A stretch of DNA of 64,000 nt from Spirodela intermedia (taxonomy: Eukaryota > Streptophyta > Magnoliopsida > Alismatales > Araceae): the NCBI GenBank assembly GCA_902729315.2, contig LR746279.1:2508501-2572500 (forward strand). The letters are read 5' to 3'. The translations under genes were made by a program, and so were the position numbers. Shown here one piece after another: positions 37,952-49,059 of this stretch (positions are counted from its first letter, which is position 1; every line of letters begins with the position of its first letter). The notes under the pieces are model-generated. The model had not been told where the DNA came from. It made no database searches and was given only the letters and a program-made list of their open reading frames with translations.

Positions 37952-40863
37952 GTTATATACCTTAATAATTTTGGGAGCCACCGCTACTAATTTAGCAGTA
38001 CACGCTATTGAGTGAAAAAAAACTTCAAGCTAAGGTGATTTAAAAAATAGTGAAATAGTAGCCTAATAAGTATTGCTTACACTTTTGGTGGCCTAATGTG
38101 AGAACACATACATCTTGCTCATATATCAATTTAAGGGAATTTCTACTCTATAAAGTTTGATTGAAGTATGTGATCAATTTGTGATTTTGCATGAATGCCC
38201 CTACCCATAAGTTGGATGTATTGGTCTCCAATTCAAAAGATTAAAAGAAACAAAGGAGCATCAATACTAGCAAGCCATAACAATTTTGAGTTTTTAAAAG
38301 ACATCTTTCATATCTTTATTTCACTTAAAAGAATCATGCTTCAACTATTAGAGGAGCAATGACATGATGTTTCTACAATTTACCACAAATCATCAATTGT
38401 AACTTATGAGATCAAAGAAATCATGAAGCTAATGTAAGTTTAAAGAGATTGATCAGGTCAACATTACCTCCACCTTGTCCTGATCAATCTCTACTCTTAT
38501 AGTTGGCACCCAACGCCTTAAGAACTTGATAGGCTATTAAGCAAAGATTCATTTCTTACTATTGACATCAAGTTTGTGCATGGGTAAGTGGTGAGGTTTT
38601 GACTATACAACTAGTATATCATCAAAAAATATAAGACGAAATTTGAACAAGTGATTATGAAAGTTATCTTTCATCAATAATTGAAAAGTAGTAAGAAAAT
38701 TCTTCAATCTAAATAATATAATTATAAATTTATAATGATCTTTGTGCACATGAAAGGTCATTTTAGAGATTTTTTTTCTATTTTATATGCATTTATTGAT
38801 ACTCTAACTTTAAGTCAAGATTGAGAAATTGTGATTCCATATAATTCATCCAACGGTTCATCTACTCTTTGAATTAGAAAAATTAATTCGGTATGGTAGT
38901 TGTGTTAAGTGAATTATAACAAAAGTAAAAAATATCATCCCCTCATTTTTTTTTCTTAGTCAATAATATAAAACTAAAGTAAAGGCTAGTGGAAGGTTGT
39001 ATGATGCCTGCACCACACATCTTTCATTAACTTTTTTATTTTATTTTTTGTGACTATATCTACCTATATGGTTGAACATTCATCAACACTATTTTTGGTT
39101 GTAAGTAAATGATAGAACTGACTATCCTAATTAGGGAAGGTTCATTTGCATAGAGAATATTTCAAGGTACTTCTGTTGGAGTCCCTTCAATAGTTTGTTA
39201 GGTGGCTTAGCTTCCTTAATTTTGTCTAATATGAGTACTTCATGTAGTTTCATGGGCACTCCACTCCATGTTGTAGTTCATGGGAGAGGGACATTAAGAA
39301 TATACTTGACATGCTTAGACTTGGATCTCCTTTCAATTGACCATTCAATCTATCTATACTAAATTGCGTAGTAGTCATTTTAACTAGCTTCTATTGGGCT
39401 TAATGTCTTGAACAATTATATGTTCAGGATCAAGTCATTCTTTCTCAATTATTATGACATATAATCTTTAATCATTTTTAGTCCATATATCTCTATGTTA
39501 ACCTTTTTTTTTTAAAATTCTTACCTCTAATCGTCATGTGGTCCACAACGAATTTGTAATTGATTGTGGTAGTTAACAACAGTAAAAATTCCTCCATCAA
39601 GTCTTCTATAATAAATATATGGGTAACCTCACAATCAATCAATCAATCAATCAATTAATTTCTTAGTATCAAACTTTCTTTTTAATTTCATGGCTCTCGA
39701 TTTTGTTCATCACATAATTGAATTAATTGATTACTATACTTTTTGTTCAATGGTGACCTCTTGTGCTTCCATTGCCTCCTCTTTGAGCCTAGTGCATATT
39801 TTTTACCACTAGAAAAATAGAACCTTCTTACATGTTATTCTTGGAGCTATGATCTTGTCAACATTAATCACCACTTAATGTCTTTAAAATAATACATAAT
39901 GTTAGTCACTCCTTTTGACTATGGGTTAAACAACATACTAGAGGTTTAGTTCAAAAGTAAATTTGAACCTCTAGAATCTGCTCAAGGTATAAAGATATGG
40001 TTACCCCATAAGTTCATAATCTTATTGACCTCAACTCAATTGTCTCATAACTAACTTGAGAAGTGCATTTCTTTTCATGATTGTTTGGGTTGTATTCATT
40101 ATGTCATTCAACCCTTTGGTTTTTAGTAACTTGATTTTAGTTATAATTTTGGGTTTCAATTCTACTCTTGATGAAAGTAACTCAAAATCATGTTGGTAGT
40201 CACTAATAGGTCCATTGTACTTGATGTTTAGGAATTATTCCTATCAGTTGCTTGATTGGTTTGACCCAGACCTTTTTTGCAGTCATCATTTGATGTCTTG
40301 CTATTCTTTGAATAGATTCTTGATTTTATTCTATTTAAACCATATCAAGTCCTCATCCACAAAATTCATTAATTGCAGCCTTGGCTTGTGCCTTTCTATG
40401 ATACTAGCTAACTCAATATATAATTCAGCTTGAAAAAAAGCCAATATTTAGAAGATTTTTTTCACCAAATGTTGACATCTAACTAAGGCTTCCCATGATT
40501 ACAAGGTTCTAAATCTCCTTCTCTCTACTCCCTCTTTTGAGGACTGTCCTTACTCTCAGCACATTATCTTGCTAGTGTTTCTTACTTTAACTAAGGTTCT
40601 TCATTTCCCTTCTATTTTTGCACCTGCAAACTATGATCTCTAGTATTGCTCAGTAAGTTGCAGCATCTGAGCCATGTTTCAATCAATCACGTCAGTAGTT
40701 TTCTCCATGTTTGATCCTCTTTTGGAGATTTTTCAGACTTCTTCCTCCAAGTTGAGATACATCCAACACCTTGATTTTATCCCCCCCTCTCTCCAAGCCC
40801 TCATATTTGTTGTTGCTGCCCTTGGGTACCATTTTGTTATAATCTCTAGCTCTAATATCAAGT

Positions 40864-41161
40864 TGATGGGGTATTAAGAATCACTAGTGATTTCTAATTG
40901 AAATATCACAATGGAACAATAAGAAATAGAATTTGAGAAAAAAATGCCCATAAATGAACCCAAAAGATAACAAGAGGAGGCCATTTCGAGAAGCCCCTCA
41001 ACTCTCTACTCTGACATTCAACTTCTTCAGTAACCCTAACCTCACTTTCACCTTACAAAACTATTCCCTTTCAACCTTCACTAGGTGACAAATTTATCTT
41101 TCTTCTTGTGGTAGTAACTTGGGTTGGGGGCTCAATAGTGAGGTGGGCCGAGGACCCATCG
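40864..41161 (-). repeat. Right LTR (5' LTR) of the gypsy element
   Basis: Starts TGATGGGGTATTAAGAA and ends GAGGACCCATCG. The final base differs from the expected CA end. It is directly followed by the CACAT duplication. Confidence 0.8.
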
Positions 41162-41489
41162 CACATTTTTATAATAATGGACATTCAAATGTATCTAATA
41201 TGTATGCCATTTAAGTTGATCACACATTATTGACTTATCTAATGGTGGAATTTGCTTGTATGTCTTCCTTCCAAAGCCGCTTCTCTTTGGAATGCCCACC
41301 ATCAAGGTCCACACAATAGTTTAGTAGATGTTCCAACCAATTATTAGCAGTGGCTATTGACAAGGTTGTGTGTGGCTGGCCAACAATGGTGTATAGGGGT
41401 GCATTACCAATGCTCTATCATCCTGGTCACCAAGGATCATGGTGACACCACTAGGGGGAGAAGTGAGGGGGAGTTAGTGAGGGTTGAAG

Positions 41490-41943
41490 TTAAAAAGGCT
41501 GGCCTTTTTGATAATTTTTTGGTTTTATTGTAATTCTATTTTTTCTTATTAAGAGGGTAAGACATTAAGGAATTGTTCCTAGTTTTGAGGTACTTTCAAG
41601 ACCTAAGAAGTAGGCCTTCTCACAAATTTTCTTCTGGTTTTAGTGGAATTAGAGTTTTTATTATTAGAAGCATAAAAAATTGAGGAACTCCTAATTTTGA
41701 GGTACTTTTTATTGAACTAAAAAATTCACATTTTAAAATAAAATTTTAATTATTTAATATAATTTAATTATTTATGATTAAGAAGGTAAGAAACTAAGGA
41801 ACTCCTAATTTTGTGTAGTTTTTATGGGCCTAGAAAAGGACAGTCTTTTTCATAAATTTTCATTTGGTTTTAATGTAACTAGATTATTTATTATAAAGAG
41901 GGTGGGAAATTGAGGGACACCTAATTATGGGATAATTTTTGAC
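41490..41943. repeat. ~115-bp AT-rich tandem repeat, about four copies
   Basis: Units begin near 41518, 41634, 41751 and 41861. Each contains TTGGTTTTA.TGTAA, TTATTA..AAGAGGGTAAGA, AATTGAGGAACTCCTAATTT, TTTGAGGTACTTTT and a CATAAATTTT-like end. The end of a further unit is visible at about 41493-41517. It lies just outside the gypsy target duplication. Confidence 0.75.
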
Positions 41944-42049
41944 AACCTACGATGGTCCAAATACTGCAGCCTTATCCTAAAACTGAATTATCCATTACCT
42001 TATTTATCTCTTATTTTCCGTTCCATCCTCTTCCTCCGGTCGCCCCCAG

Positions 42050-42125
42050 GAAGAGAGACAGAGAGTGGATTTAACACGTTAGAAAGATGCTGGATGACCT
42101 CTCTTTAAAGTGGGTCCCCATGGAT

Positions 42126-42163
<38 letters not shown>

Positions 42164-42378
42164 ATTTAGCACGTTAGACAGATACTGAATGATCTCTCCC
42201 TATCCCGCGGACGACGGCTTACGTGAGCGAAATCATATACTTATAGATACAGAAAGAGAGAGAGCGAGAGAGAGAGACGATATAACACGTTAAAAAGATG
42301 CTGCATGATCTCCTTAAAGTGGGTCCCGATGGATGAGGCCTTACCACGAACAAAGTCATAAATATGGAGAGAGAGAGT
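42050..42378. repeat. ~110-bp tandem repeat, three copies, each with a GA microsatellite
   Basis: Copies at about 42050-42130, 42131-42252 and 42253-42378 share a GAGAGAGA run, (C/G)GAT(T/A)TA.CACGTTA.A.AGAT.CTG.ATGA, AAAGTGGGTCCC.ATGGATGA and, in copies 2 and 3, a TTACGTGAGCGAAATCAT or TTACCACGAACAAAGTCAT end. Confidence 0.75.
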
Positions 42379-42755
42379 AGGGATCTCGTGGGGGGGTGAA
42401 GCCACGTGTGTCGGGGCGTACCGATTTCGATTTGGCCGAGGACCCCACACGTGGGGATGCAAAAGACCCAACGCCCATGGCCGCCACACGATGGGACCAA
42501 TCAATCTTCAGATCACGGCTGGGTGGACCCCGAAAGGGACGCTCCCCTCGCCCACGAGATGCTCGAGCGTGGATCCACCAATAAATGATAATTAAAGTTA
42601 GATAAAAAAACTAGGTATATATCCACGCGTAAAAAGATTAAATCCGAATATGTTTCTTGGGGAGAGGCAACGACCAGTTTAATTGCCCGAAATGAGTCTC
42701 TCTCTCTGGTTTGCCGGGCCAACTCCAAGGTGAAGGCTGCTCTGTTTCTCAGGAT

Positions 42756-42895
42756 GAGAGATAGAGAGTCAGAGAAGGAGAGAGGGAGAGAAGGAGAGAG
42801 AGAGAAGAAGAGAGAGGGGGAGAGAGGGAGAGAAAGAGAAGAAGAGAGAGGGAGAGGGAGAGAGAGAAAGAGAGAAAGGGGGGAGGGGGAGGAAG
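42756..42895. repeat. GA-rich low-complexity tract
   Basis: About 140 bp of GAGAGAGG-type sequence downstream of the first AVT6 gene. The Glu/Arg-rich reading frame across it is a repeat artefact. Confidence 0.85.
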
Positions 42896-43215
42896 AGCTG
42901 CCCATCATGAGGATAGGCCCAAGAATCATTTATTAATTTGACTTGTACCTTACATATGGTTCACACTATACACCATTCAATACAACCAAGTAATAAAAAT
43001 TTTGGCCCCCCGGGGCTTCTCCAAAAAAGGATCCAGGGGGGCATCAAGGCTCATCCCACAAGCACCTGTCTATCATACACAGGACTCAACCCGCAGATTG
43101 AATCTGGCGAAAATTCCTTATTTGATGGGCCCGATCTGTTTCCTATGAGAAAGCCCACCGGCCCGGCCCGGCTTATGAACAAGAACAAGCAGGGAGAGAG
43201 TGGGAGAGAGGAGGA

Positions 43216-45940
43216 TCAAGCCCGGGGGGAGCCCCCGCCCTTGTGGAAGATCGAATCGGCATCACTGTAGATGGCGATGGCGTTCGAGAGCACGGCAAGC
43301 ACAATCATGAACACGGACAGGATCTTGTCCCACCTCGTCGCGATCCCTTGGGAATCCCTGTTAATCAGAATGGATGCAAAGATTATACCATGGAAGATCT
43401 ACAATTCTTCTTTTTCTTCACCAATTATGGTAAAAGAAAATATTGAGTAGGGCATGGCCATTTGTTCGATCTCGATCCATATGGGATCCATCCGAGGATT
43501 GGGTCTGGGGAATTGGACTGCCTATGGTTCAAGAACATGCTCCTACATGGTTAGGAGTTAATCTGATGCGCAATTCTCAAATATAATTGGAATAATTTCA
43601 CAAAAAACTATGCATTTTTCAAGAAAAAATTGGAATAATTTCTTAGAGGATGATACCAGTGAAAAAAATGATCAAAATAATTTCACAAAAAAGAAACGGA
43701 CTAATTCCTCACAATAATGAAGAACCGATTGACTCTACCTAAATCCACAAGAGAAACCCACATGTTTCACAAAAATTTAAATAAATTTCTCATAGCAGCA
43801 AAGAACACGGGATTGATTGATTACCTGAGGGTGATGGCAGCAGGGAAGATGAACCCGATGGCAACCGCAGCAGTAGCCCCAGTGAACTGGAAGGCATCCC
43901 AGATGCTGGGGATGAAGTTGGCGCCAGAGAAGATGAGGATGATGAGCGCTGCAGTGACCAGAGCGAATCTCCGATTGTCCATACAGATCGGCCGGGAGGT
44001 GGGGAAGAGGAGGCCGTCCACATTGAGCCGAAGGGCGAAAAACACAATCGGGAACACGAGCATGAGGTGCGCCACGTAGCTGACCCGGACCACATCGTTG
44101 AGGAAGGAGCCATAGGCAATACCCAGGTCAGAGTCAAAGTTGGCCAGCACATCGTCGAGGGTCCCATCCCCAAAGAGCAGGAACCCGAAGAAGCTCGTGG
44201 CAACATACACTGCCGAGCACAGCCCCAGTGATGTGCGGACGATCGGCTTGATCTGGCTCGAGTCCTCCAGCTCGTTGTCGACTGTGTGCACTGCACCAGG
44301 GTCAACGCAACAATCACACCAAGATCAGATAGAAAGAAAAATGAAGAGATAATAATAATTATAAAAGATGCATTTTTATGCACATGATGCTTCTGGTTTC
44401 CATTTCTCGTCTGAATGAGAAGAGCTACTTATGGAACTGCTAGCAACGATCGAGAGAGACAAAGAAACGCTCAGAAAATAAGAGGGAGTGCAAAGTTTCC
44501 TGGATTCTTTTGGGTCACTTCAACACCGAGCACTTCTTTGTGGGCTAAACGAGAAACAAGTTATACGAATCAAGTTGTCCATGATTTGATCGTCGGATTC
44601 CAATTTCAGGCCAAAAAAAAAGGCCGAGCTTGAGAATTTGATCTCCAACTCTGTGGCAAGAACACATTCCAAAAACTGTACACCTCAAGGCCAGCCTCAA
44701 CGTGAGATGAGTTCCATACAGGGAAAGAAGCTTAATGAGCAGGGAAAAGTAGGGGAATTAAACTGGTTTGAGCATCAAATACCATTGTAATGGCAGATGT
44801 AGGCAGTGACGACCACAGGCACGACTGTGAAGAGCTTCCAGAAGGAGCTCAAGTCCGTCACGTCAGGGAAAAGCCTGGGCATCGGTATGCTGCCTCCAAC
44901 CATCTTTACGATGGCGATCCCCGCCGTGATGACCACGAACAGCACCGCCAGTGCCACAGACAGAGCCGACGTGTAGCTCAGTGAATCTGCCGACGCAATG
45001 GAGACGGAAATCTTCTGGTTAGAATGAACTGGAATGATCGAGCAGGAGCTTGGATCCGTCTGTGGAATGGAGTCTGTAAATCGACTCACCCACACGCTTG
45101 AAGCACGCCAATGGGGAGAACACCGCCAGAGTTGTGACCAGGAGGACGAAAAAGCGGGCGTTCCACCACTGGGAGCCGAACCATCCCTCCAAGATGCCCG
45201 AGTGGTGATCACCACTGGAGGATGTGCCCGAGAGCACGTCACCTGAGATCCAAAGGTTTTGATTCGTCAGCAGCGTCGGGAGATTGGATGGAAAGGAAGA
45301 TCTTCTCTGCATCAACACTCGAAAAAACTGAAGAAAATTCTGACTGTTTCTCAGGTAATCGAATGAAGGGAGGCGTAGGGAAAAATCGTTGAACAGATGA
45401 TTGAATCTCATGCATATTCCAGAGAGAGAGAGAGAGCAGAGGGAAGTCGATCAGAATGCTTCATTTGAGGATCAAACAGAGTTTTGAGTTTTTGGAGTTG
45501 TGCCTATTACCGATGATGATCATGTAGACAATGAGGACGCCGACGTTGTTGATGACGACGCAGGACTGGAGGAGCACCCTTCCGAAGTTGCCGAAGGCGT
45601 CGCCGACGACCCCGCCGTAGGTCACTATCTTTCCCGCCCTGCTGAATCTGATCAGCATGTCGATGGAGGCCTCCGTAAGCACCGCCACGAAGAGAATCAT
45701 CAGCACCCCGGGGACCAGCCCCAGCACCTTCATGGTGGCCGGCAGCGCCATGATCCCTGCTCCGACGATGGTGGTGGACAGGTTGAAGACGGCCCCGGCG
45801 AAGGAAGCCCCATCGAACTCGTCGAATCCGCCGCCGTCCTTCTCCTCCTGCCTGGTCGGCAGCAGCGGCTCCCTGTCGTCGGCGACCACCTGCTTACCCT
45901 TCCTCGAGCTCTTCTCTCTCGTCGCCATCCCCATCGTCAT
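43216..45940 (-). CDS. AVT6: AVT6-type amino-acid transporter, copy A, 464 aa, 5 exons
   Basis: A member of the AAAP/SLC38-like family (Pfam Aa_trans), AVT6 clade; these carry amino acids across the vacuolar or other endomembranes by proton coupling. Exons on the minus strand: 45940-45511, 45242-45090, 44986-44783, 44290-43825 and 43357-43216; all GT-AG, 1,395 nt. Visible: a cytosolic N terminus with an acidic dileucine-type signal (DREPLLP), the family opening NLSTTIVGAGIMALPA in TM1, then hydrophobic segments consistent with about 11 TMs, HYNVHTVDNELED, TSFFGFLLFGDGTLDDVL, LNDVVRVSYVAHL and the C-terminal IATRWDKILSVFMIVLAV. The start at 45940 is the most upstream ATG in frame; 45934 and 45928 are also in-frame ATGs. 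Tandem partner of the gene at 49060-51905. Substrate cannot be told from sequence. Confidence 0.92.
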
Positions 45941-46387
45941 CTCCCCCAAAAACAAAAATCAACAAATCACACCTCGCCGGGCAAAATCCGTCCAACTCGG
46001 CAATCAATTATCGATCTCCGATGGGACGATGCCGAGGAAGCAGAATCTGAGTCTCTCCACAGATCGACCGGACCAAAACGGCTGAGTCTAGGGAAAATCT
46101 CCAGCAAAGGAGATAGAGAGAGGGGTGGGTGGGTGGTTGGAGATTAGGGAGAGAGGAAGAAGAGAGGGCTGGGGAGAGGATATCTGCTGTGTGCTCCCTT
46201 TCTTCGCCCTCCTCTTCTCTCTCCTCCTTGTATCTCCCTTTCTCCCTTCCCGGCGGCGGCGAGGGAGGTACTCGTCTTCTTCTTCACTCCCGTGTGGCTC
46301 ACGTCTCCCCGGATCTCCACGTCTCTTATCCTCCCTCCGCCGCCCCTTACAGCGCAGTCAAGATCGTCTCCCCCTCCCCCCCAACAA

Positions 46388-46612
46388 TCTCTCTCTCTCT
46401 CTCTCTCTCCTCCTTCCTCTTCTCTCTCTCCCGCTCTCTCTCCTCTCTCTTTCCTTGTCACTCTCTCTCCCCCTATCTTCTCTCTCTATCTCCGCTCTCT
46501 TCTCTTTCCTTGTCTCTCTCTATCTCCGCTCTCTCTGTCTTTCCTTGTCTCTCTCCCCCTCCTTTCTCTCTCTATCTCCGCTCTCTTTCTCTCTCCTCTC
46601 CTTTATCAGCAG
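46388..46612. repeat. CT-rich low-complexity tract upstream of AVT6 copy A
   Basis: Long CTCTCT and CTCTCTCTCTATCTCCG units, several repeated (TCTCTATCTCCGCTCTCT at about 46483, 46518 and 46569). Reading frames in it are Ser/Leu repeats or Glu/Arg repeats and are not proteins. Confidence 0.85.
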
Positions 46613-48091
46613 AGGGGACAAATTGACGCCTCTCCTGACTCCGCCGTAACGGAAGAGATAGAGAGAGAGAGAGATAGAGAGAGATAAAAAAGAGGAGAGA
46701 GAATCTGACGACGCTTCCTCGGCCACGCATTGGGCATTCCGCGGGATTGCGCCTGTCCCACGTGGGCGGCAGATACGGCGACGGGCCACCGACGTGAAGA
46801 CACGTCAGCAAGTTGGCGTCCGCGTGGCCACCGCTATACGCGTGCTATTTATAAATAGACGGACGGAGCAGATCGGTTAGAACGTTTCATCGCGTCCACG
46901 CGGTCGTGTACGCGTGAGCAGTTTGTCCCAGTCGCTTCTTAATTTTGGACCCGACCAGGCATTATTTTAATATATTAAAAATTATTTCCCGCCCAAGTTA
47001 CAATTAATATTTTAAATACTATTTTTGGTAAATAATTAAATCATAAATAATATTATTAACTTGACCTATTTCTAATTTGAGGTTAATACCAACCTCGAAA
47101 GCTAGATATTATCTCTCTCTCTCTCTCTCTTTCTCTCTTTCTCTCTTTCTCTCGCTTAATTGAGGCTTAATTATTGAGCTTCATAGTAGTTTAAGACAAA
47201 AAATAATTAGCGTAAATGAAATTTGAGCCCGATATGGGTCATAGAAGCCAAATCTAGAGAGAGAGAGAAGATGATGATGATGATGACACATGAATTATCG
47301 TGAGATTTAAGTGTTCTATAATTTAGATGGGCTGCCATGTGGTGAGCTAATGGGCTTTGGAACCATTGCTCTTCAAAGCCCATGTCCAACCTCAATATGG
47401 ATGGGCTCCGGGTCCATTTTATTAAATATTTTGTATATAATTGTGGGCAGTGAAATGCGATTCTATTTTAGAATATTAAAAATTCTAATATGAGAATTAT
47501 GGCTAATTTAAAATGAGAATATTATATAACATTTGCATTTTTCTTGATGGGATGAAATGGTTCTGACTTTACATAAAATTATAATTGTGGAAAATAATAG
47601 AAATAAAATAATTATGATGATTTTTTCATTTTCTCTTAGTTTAGGGATCAACTTTTTATCAATAAATTCAGCCCTTTCAACTTATACTTAATTCATGATG
47701 TATACTTATTTTTTAATCAATTTAAGACTATTTGATTCCTCTTTTTCACATAGATTGAAAAATACAATTAAATAATAAAATATTTAATGTGCATATATTT
47801 AAGCAAAACTCCAAGAACATAATTTTCTCTAAACCCAATGAAATAATACAACCAACCTACTTCAGCGACTTGATTTATAATATTATGAAATCAATTTGAG
47901 AGTATCCCAACATTTATCACTAGGTTCAAAAAAAAAAACTTAATCAATCATGTGTTAAGAATGTTTGCCAATTTAGTGGGTCATCTTAGCTAATCTAGGG
48001 GATAGACTCATATATGGGTTAACCTTGTAATTACTTCCTTTATGGTTTAAGCCTATTTAAATTTAACAGGGGAGCTGCCATCATGAATGAT

Positions 48092-48258
48092 AATTCTTCT
48101 CTCTCTCACTCTCCTACTCTTTCTCTCTCCCTACCTCACTCTATCTCTCTCCCCCCTCTTTTTCTGCCTCCCTCCTCTCTCTCTCTCTCCCCTCTTTCTC
48201 TCTCTCCCTCCCTCCCTCCCTCCCACTCACTCTCTCTCTCTCTCTCTCTCTCTCTCAT
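48092..48258. repeat. CT-rich low-complexity tract between the AVT6 copies
   Basis: About 165 bp of CTCTCT/CCTCCCTC sequence in the spacer, with no coding evidence. Confidence 0.85.
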
Positions 48259-49059
48259 CTCTCCACCAACAACCTACATGGATAACGGTGACTTGGACTC
48301 CTTGGGCAATCATCCTGTTACTAAGCAAATTTCATGAAAACCATGAAGATTGTGATAAAACAATAAGGCAAAATATTCAGCATCAAGCTTTCTTTATTAA
48401 ATCTACAAATTGGGCGATTCCATCAAATATTTCTATAGTTATTTATTTTGTAAATCAACCTTTTAGGAGAATACAAATAATGGGTACATTTTATGAAGAA
48501 CTTCTTTGTTAAATGTATGGAGGAATGGTGAGAAGATATGGAGCTTTGGTTGAATGAGGCTAGAGAAACTAGGGATTCCTCCCATCTCCAAGCACCAGCA
48601 GTAGCATCCTCATTGAGGCCACAACCAGGCCTTCCCTCCTGTTCATGGATAGATTCAGGGCTTCCGTGGGTCATTCATCAGAAACAATTATGGAATAAAT
48701 AATAATCACAGATTCATGTCATATTAAGGGTTTCTTTACATACTACATAAGACTTATCTCACTTATCTGGCTGATTTATTTATTTTCAAACATACTAATT
48801 TATAAAAAAATATTGAATTCATTGTGACTGAGGGAATAGCCGACTTAAAGATGGGAAGATCAAGCCATTTTGAACGCCAAATGGAGGCATATTCCCAGAA
48901 AAAGAAGAAGACTCCAATTTTTTAGGATGGACCAAAGTTGATGACCATGCATGAAAGACGGTTGCTATATGATCAATCATTATGTTGAATATGTTTCTAA
49001 TCTACCTCAGTGAGGTTCCATGAGCATGGAATAATAACATTTGATGAAGAGCAAGGTAC

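Larger units (their letters stand above)
32519..41161 (-). mobile_element. Ty3/gypsy LTR retrotransposon (chromovirus-like), decayed, minus strand, interrupted by a copia element
   Basis: Two related LTRs of about 300 bp bound the element, with TG and CA/CG ends and a CACAT target duplication. Next to the right LTR (the 5' LTR in element orientation) is a degenerate tRNA-Met-type primer site (TTGATATTAGAGC, 40863-40849). Next to the left LTR is a polypurine tract (TTGAGGGGG on the minus strand, about 32830). Broken minus-strand coding remnants appear in gypsy order: reverse transcriptase with an intact FFDDIL motif (about 38605-38640), RNase H (about 37960-38330), integrase core with SDND (about 33340-33830), and a chromovirus-type C-terminal tail (FHFEDKVQL, about 32840). 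All are full of stops and frameshifts, so the copy is dead. LTR divergence indicates an old insertion. Confidence 0.85.
41162..43215. other. Spacer between the gypsy element and the AVT6 pair, with two tandem-repeat arrays
   Basis: No gene is recognised. Contents: unique AT-rich DNA (41167-41490), a ~115-bp tandem array (41490-41943), a ~110-bp GA-containing array (42050-42378), an inverted pair of CACGTG-like boxes (about 42401-42458), a GA-rich tract (about 42756-42895), and the 3' flank of the first AVT6 gene from about 42900. Open frames here are low-complexity or not recognisable. Confidence 0.6.
45941..49059. promoter_or_regulatory. Spacer between the two AVT6 copies: upstream region of copy A and 3' flank of copy B
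   Basis: The copy-A leader and promoter lie right of 45941. The region holds a CT-rich tract (46388-46612), a perfect G-box palindrome CCCACGTGGG (46757-46766), further ACGT cores (GACGTG near 46791, ACACGTCAG near 46800), several CGCG boxes (46820-46915) and a perfect palindrome with a TATA core, CTATTTATAAATAG (46845-46858). ACGT and CGCG boxes are bound by bZIP/bHLH and CAMTA-type factors in plants, so stress or ABA control is possible. From about 46950 to 49059 the DNA is AT-rich with a CT-rich tract at 48092-48258 and no recognisable gene. Confidence 0.5.

Noticed and set aside
42730-42936. Glu/Arg-rich 68-aa open frame on the plus strand
   Set aside because: It is a GA-repeat artefact downstream of AVT6 copy A.
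43790-44383. 197-aa Ser-rich minus-strand frame overlapping AVT6 copy A exon 4
   Set aside because: Wrong frame of the same exon. The 156-aa frame carries the conserved transporter motifs.
45953-45955. Start of AVT6 copy A at MFLGEM
   Set aside because: The codon is TTG; the first ATG in frame is at 45940.
45500-46147. 215-aa His/Asp-rich plus-strand frame opposite AVT6 copy A exon 1
   Set aside because: Shadow of the GC-rich transporter exon; no known domain.
46125-46649. Long Ser/Leu/Pro-rich open frames on the plus strand (and Glu/Arg frames on minus) over CT-rich DNA
   Set aside because: They are produced by CTCTCT repeats, which are stop-poor in most frames. There is no domain, no codon structure and no intron support.
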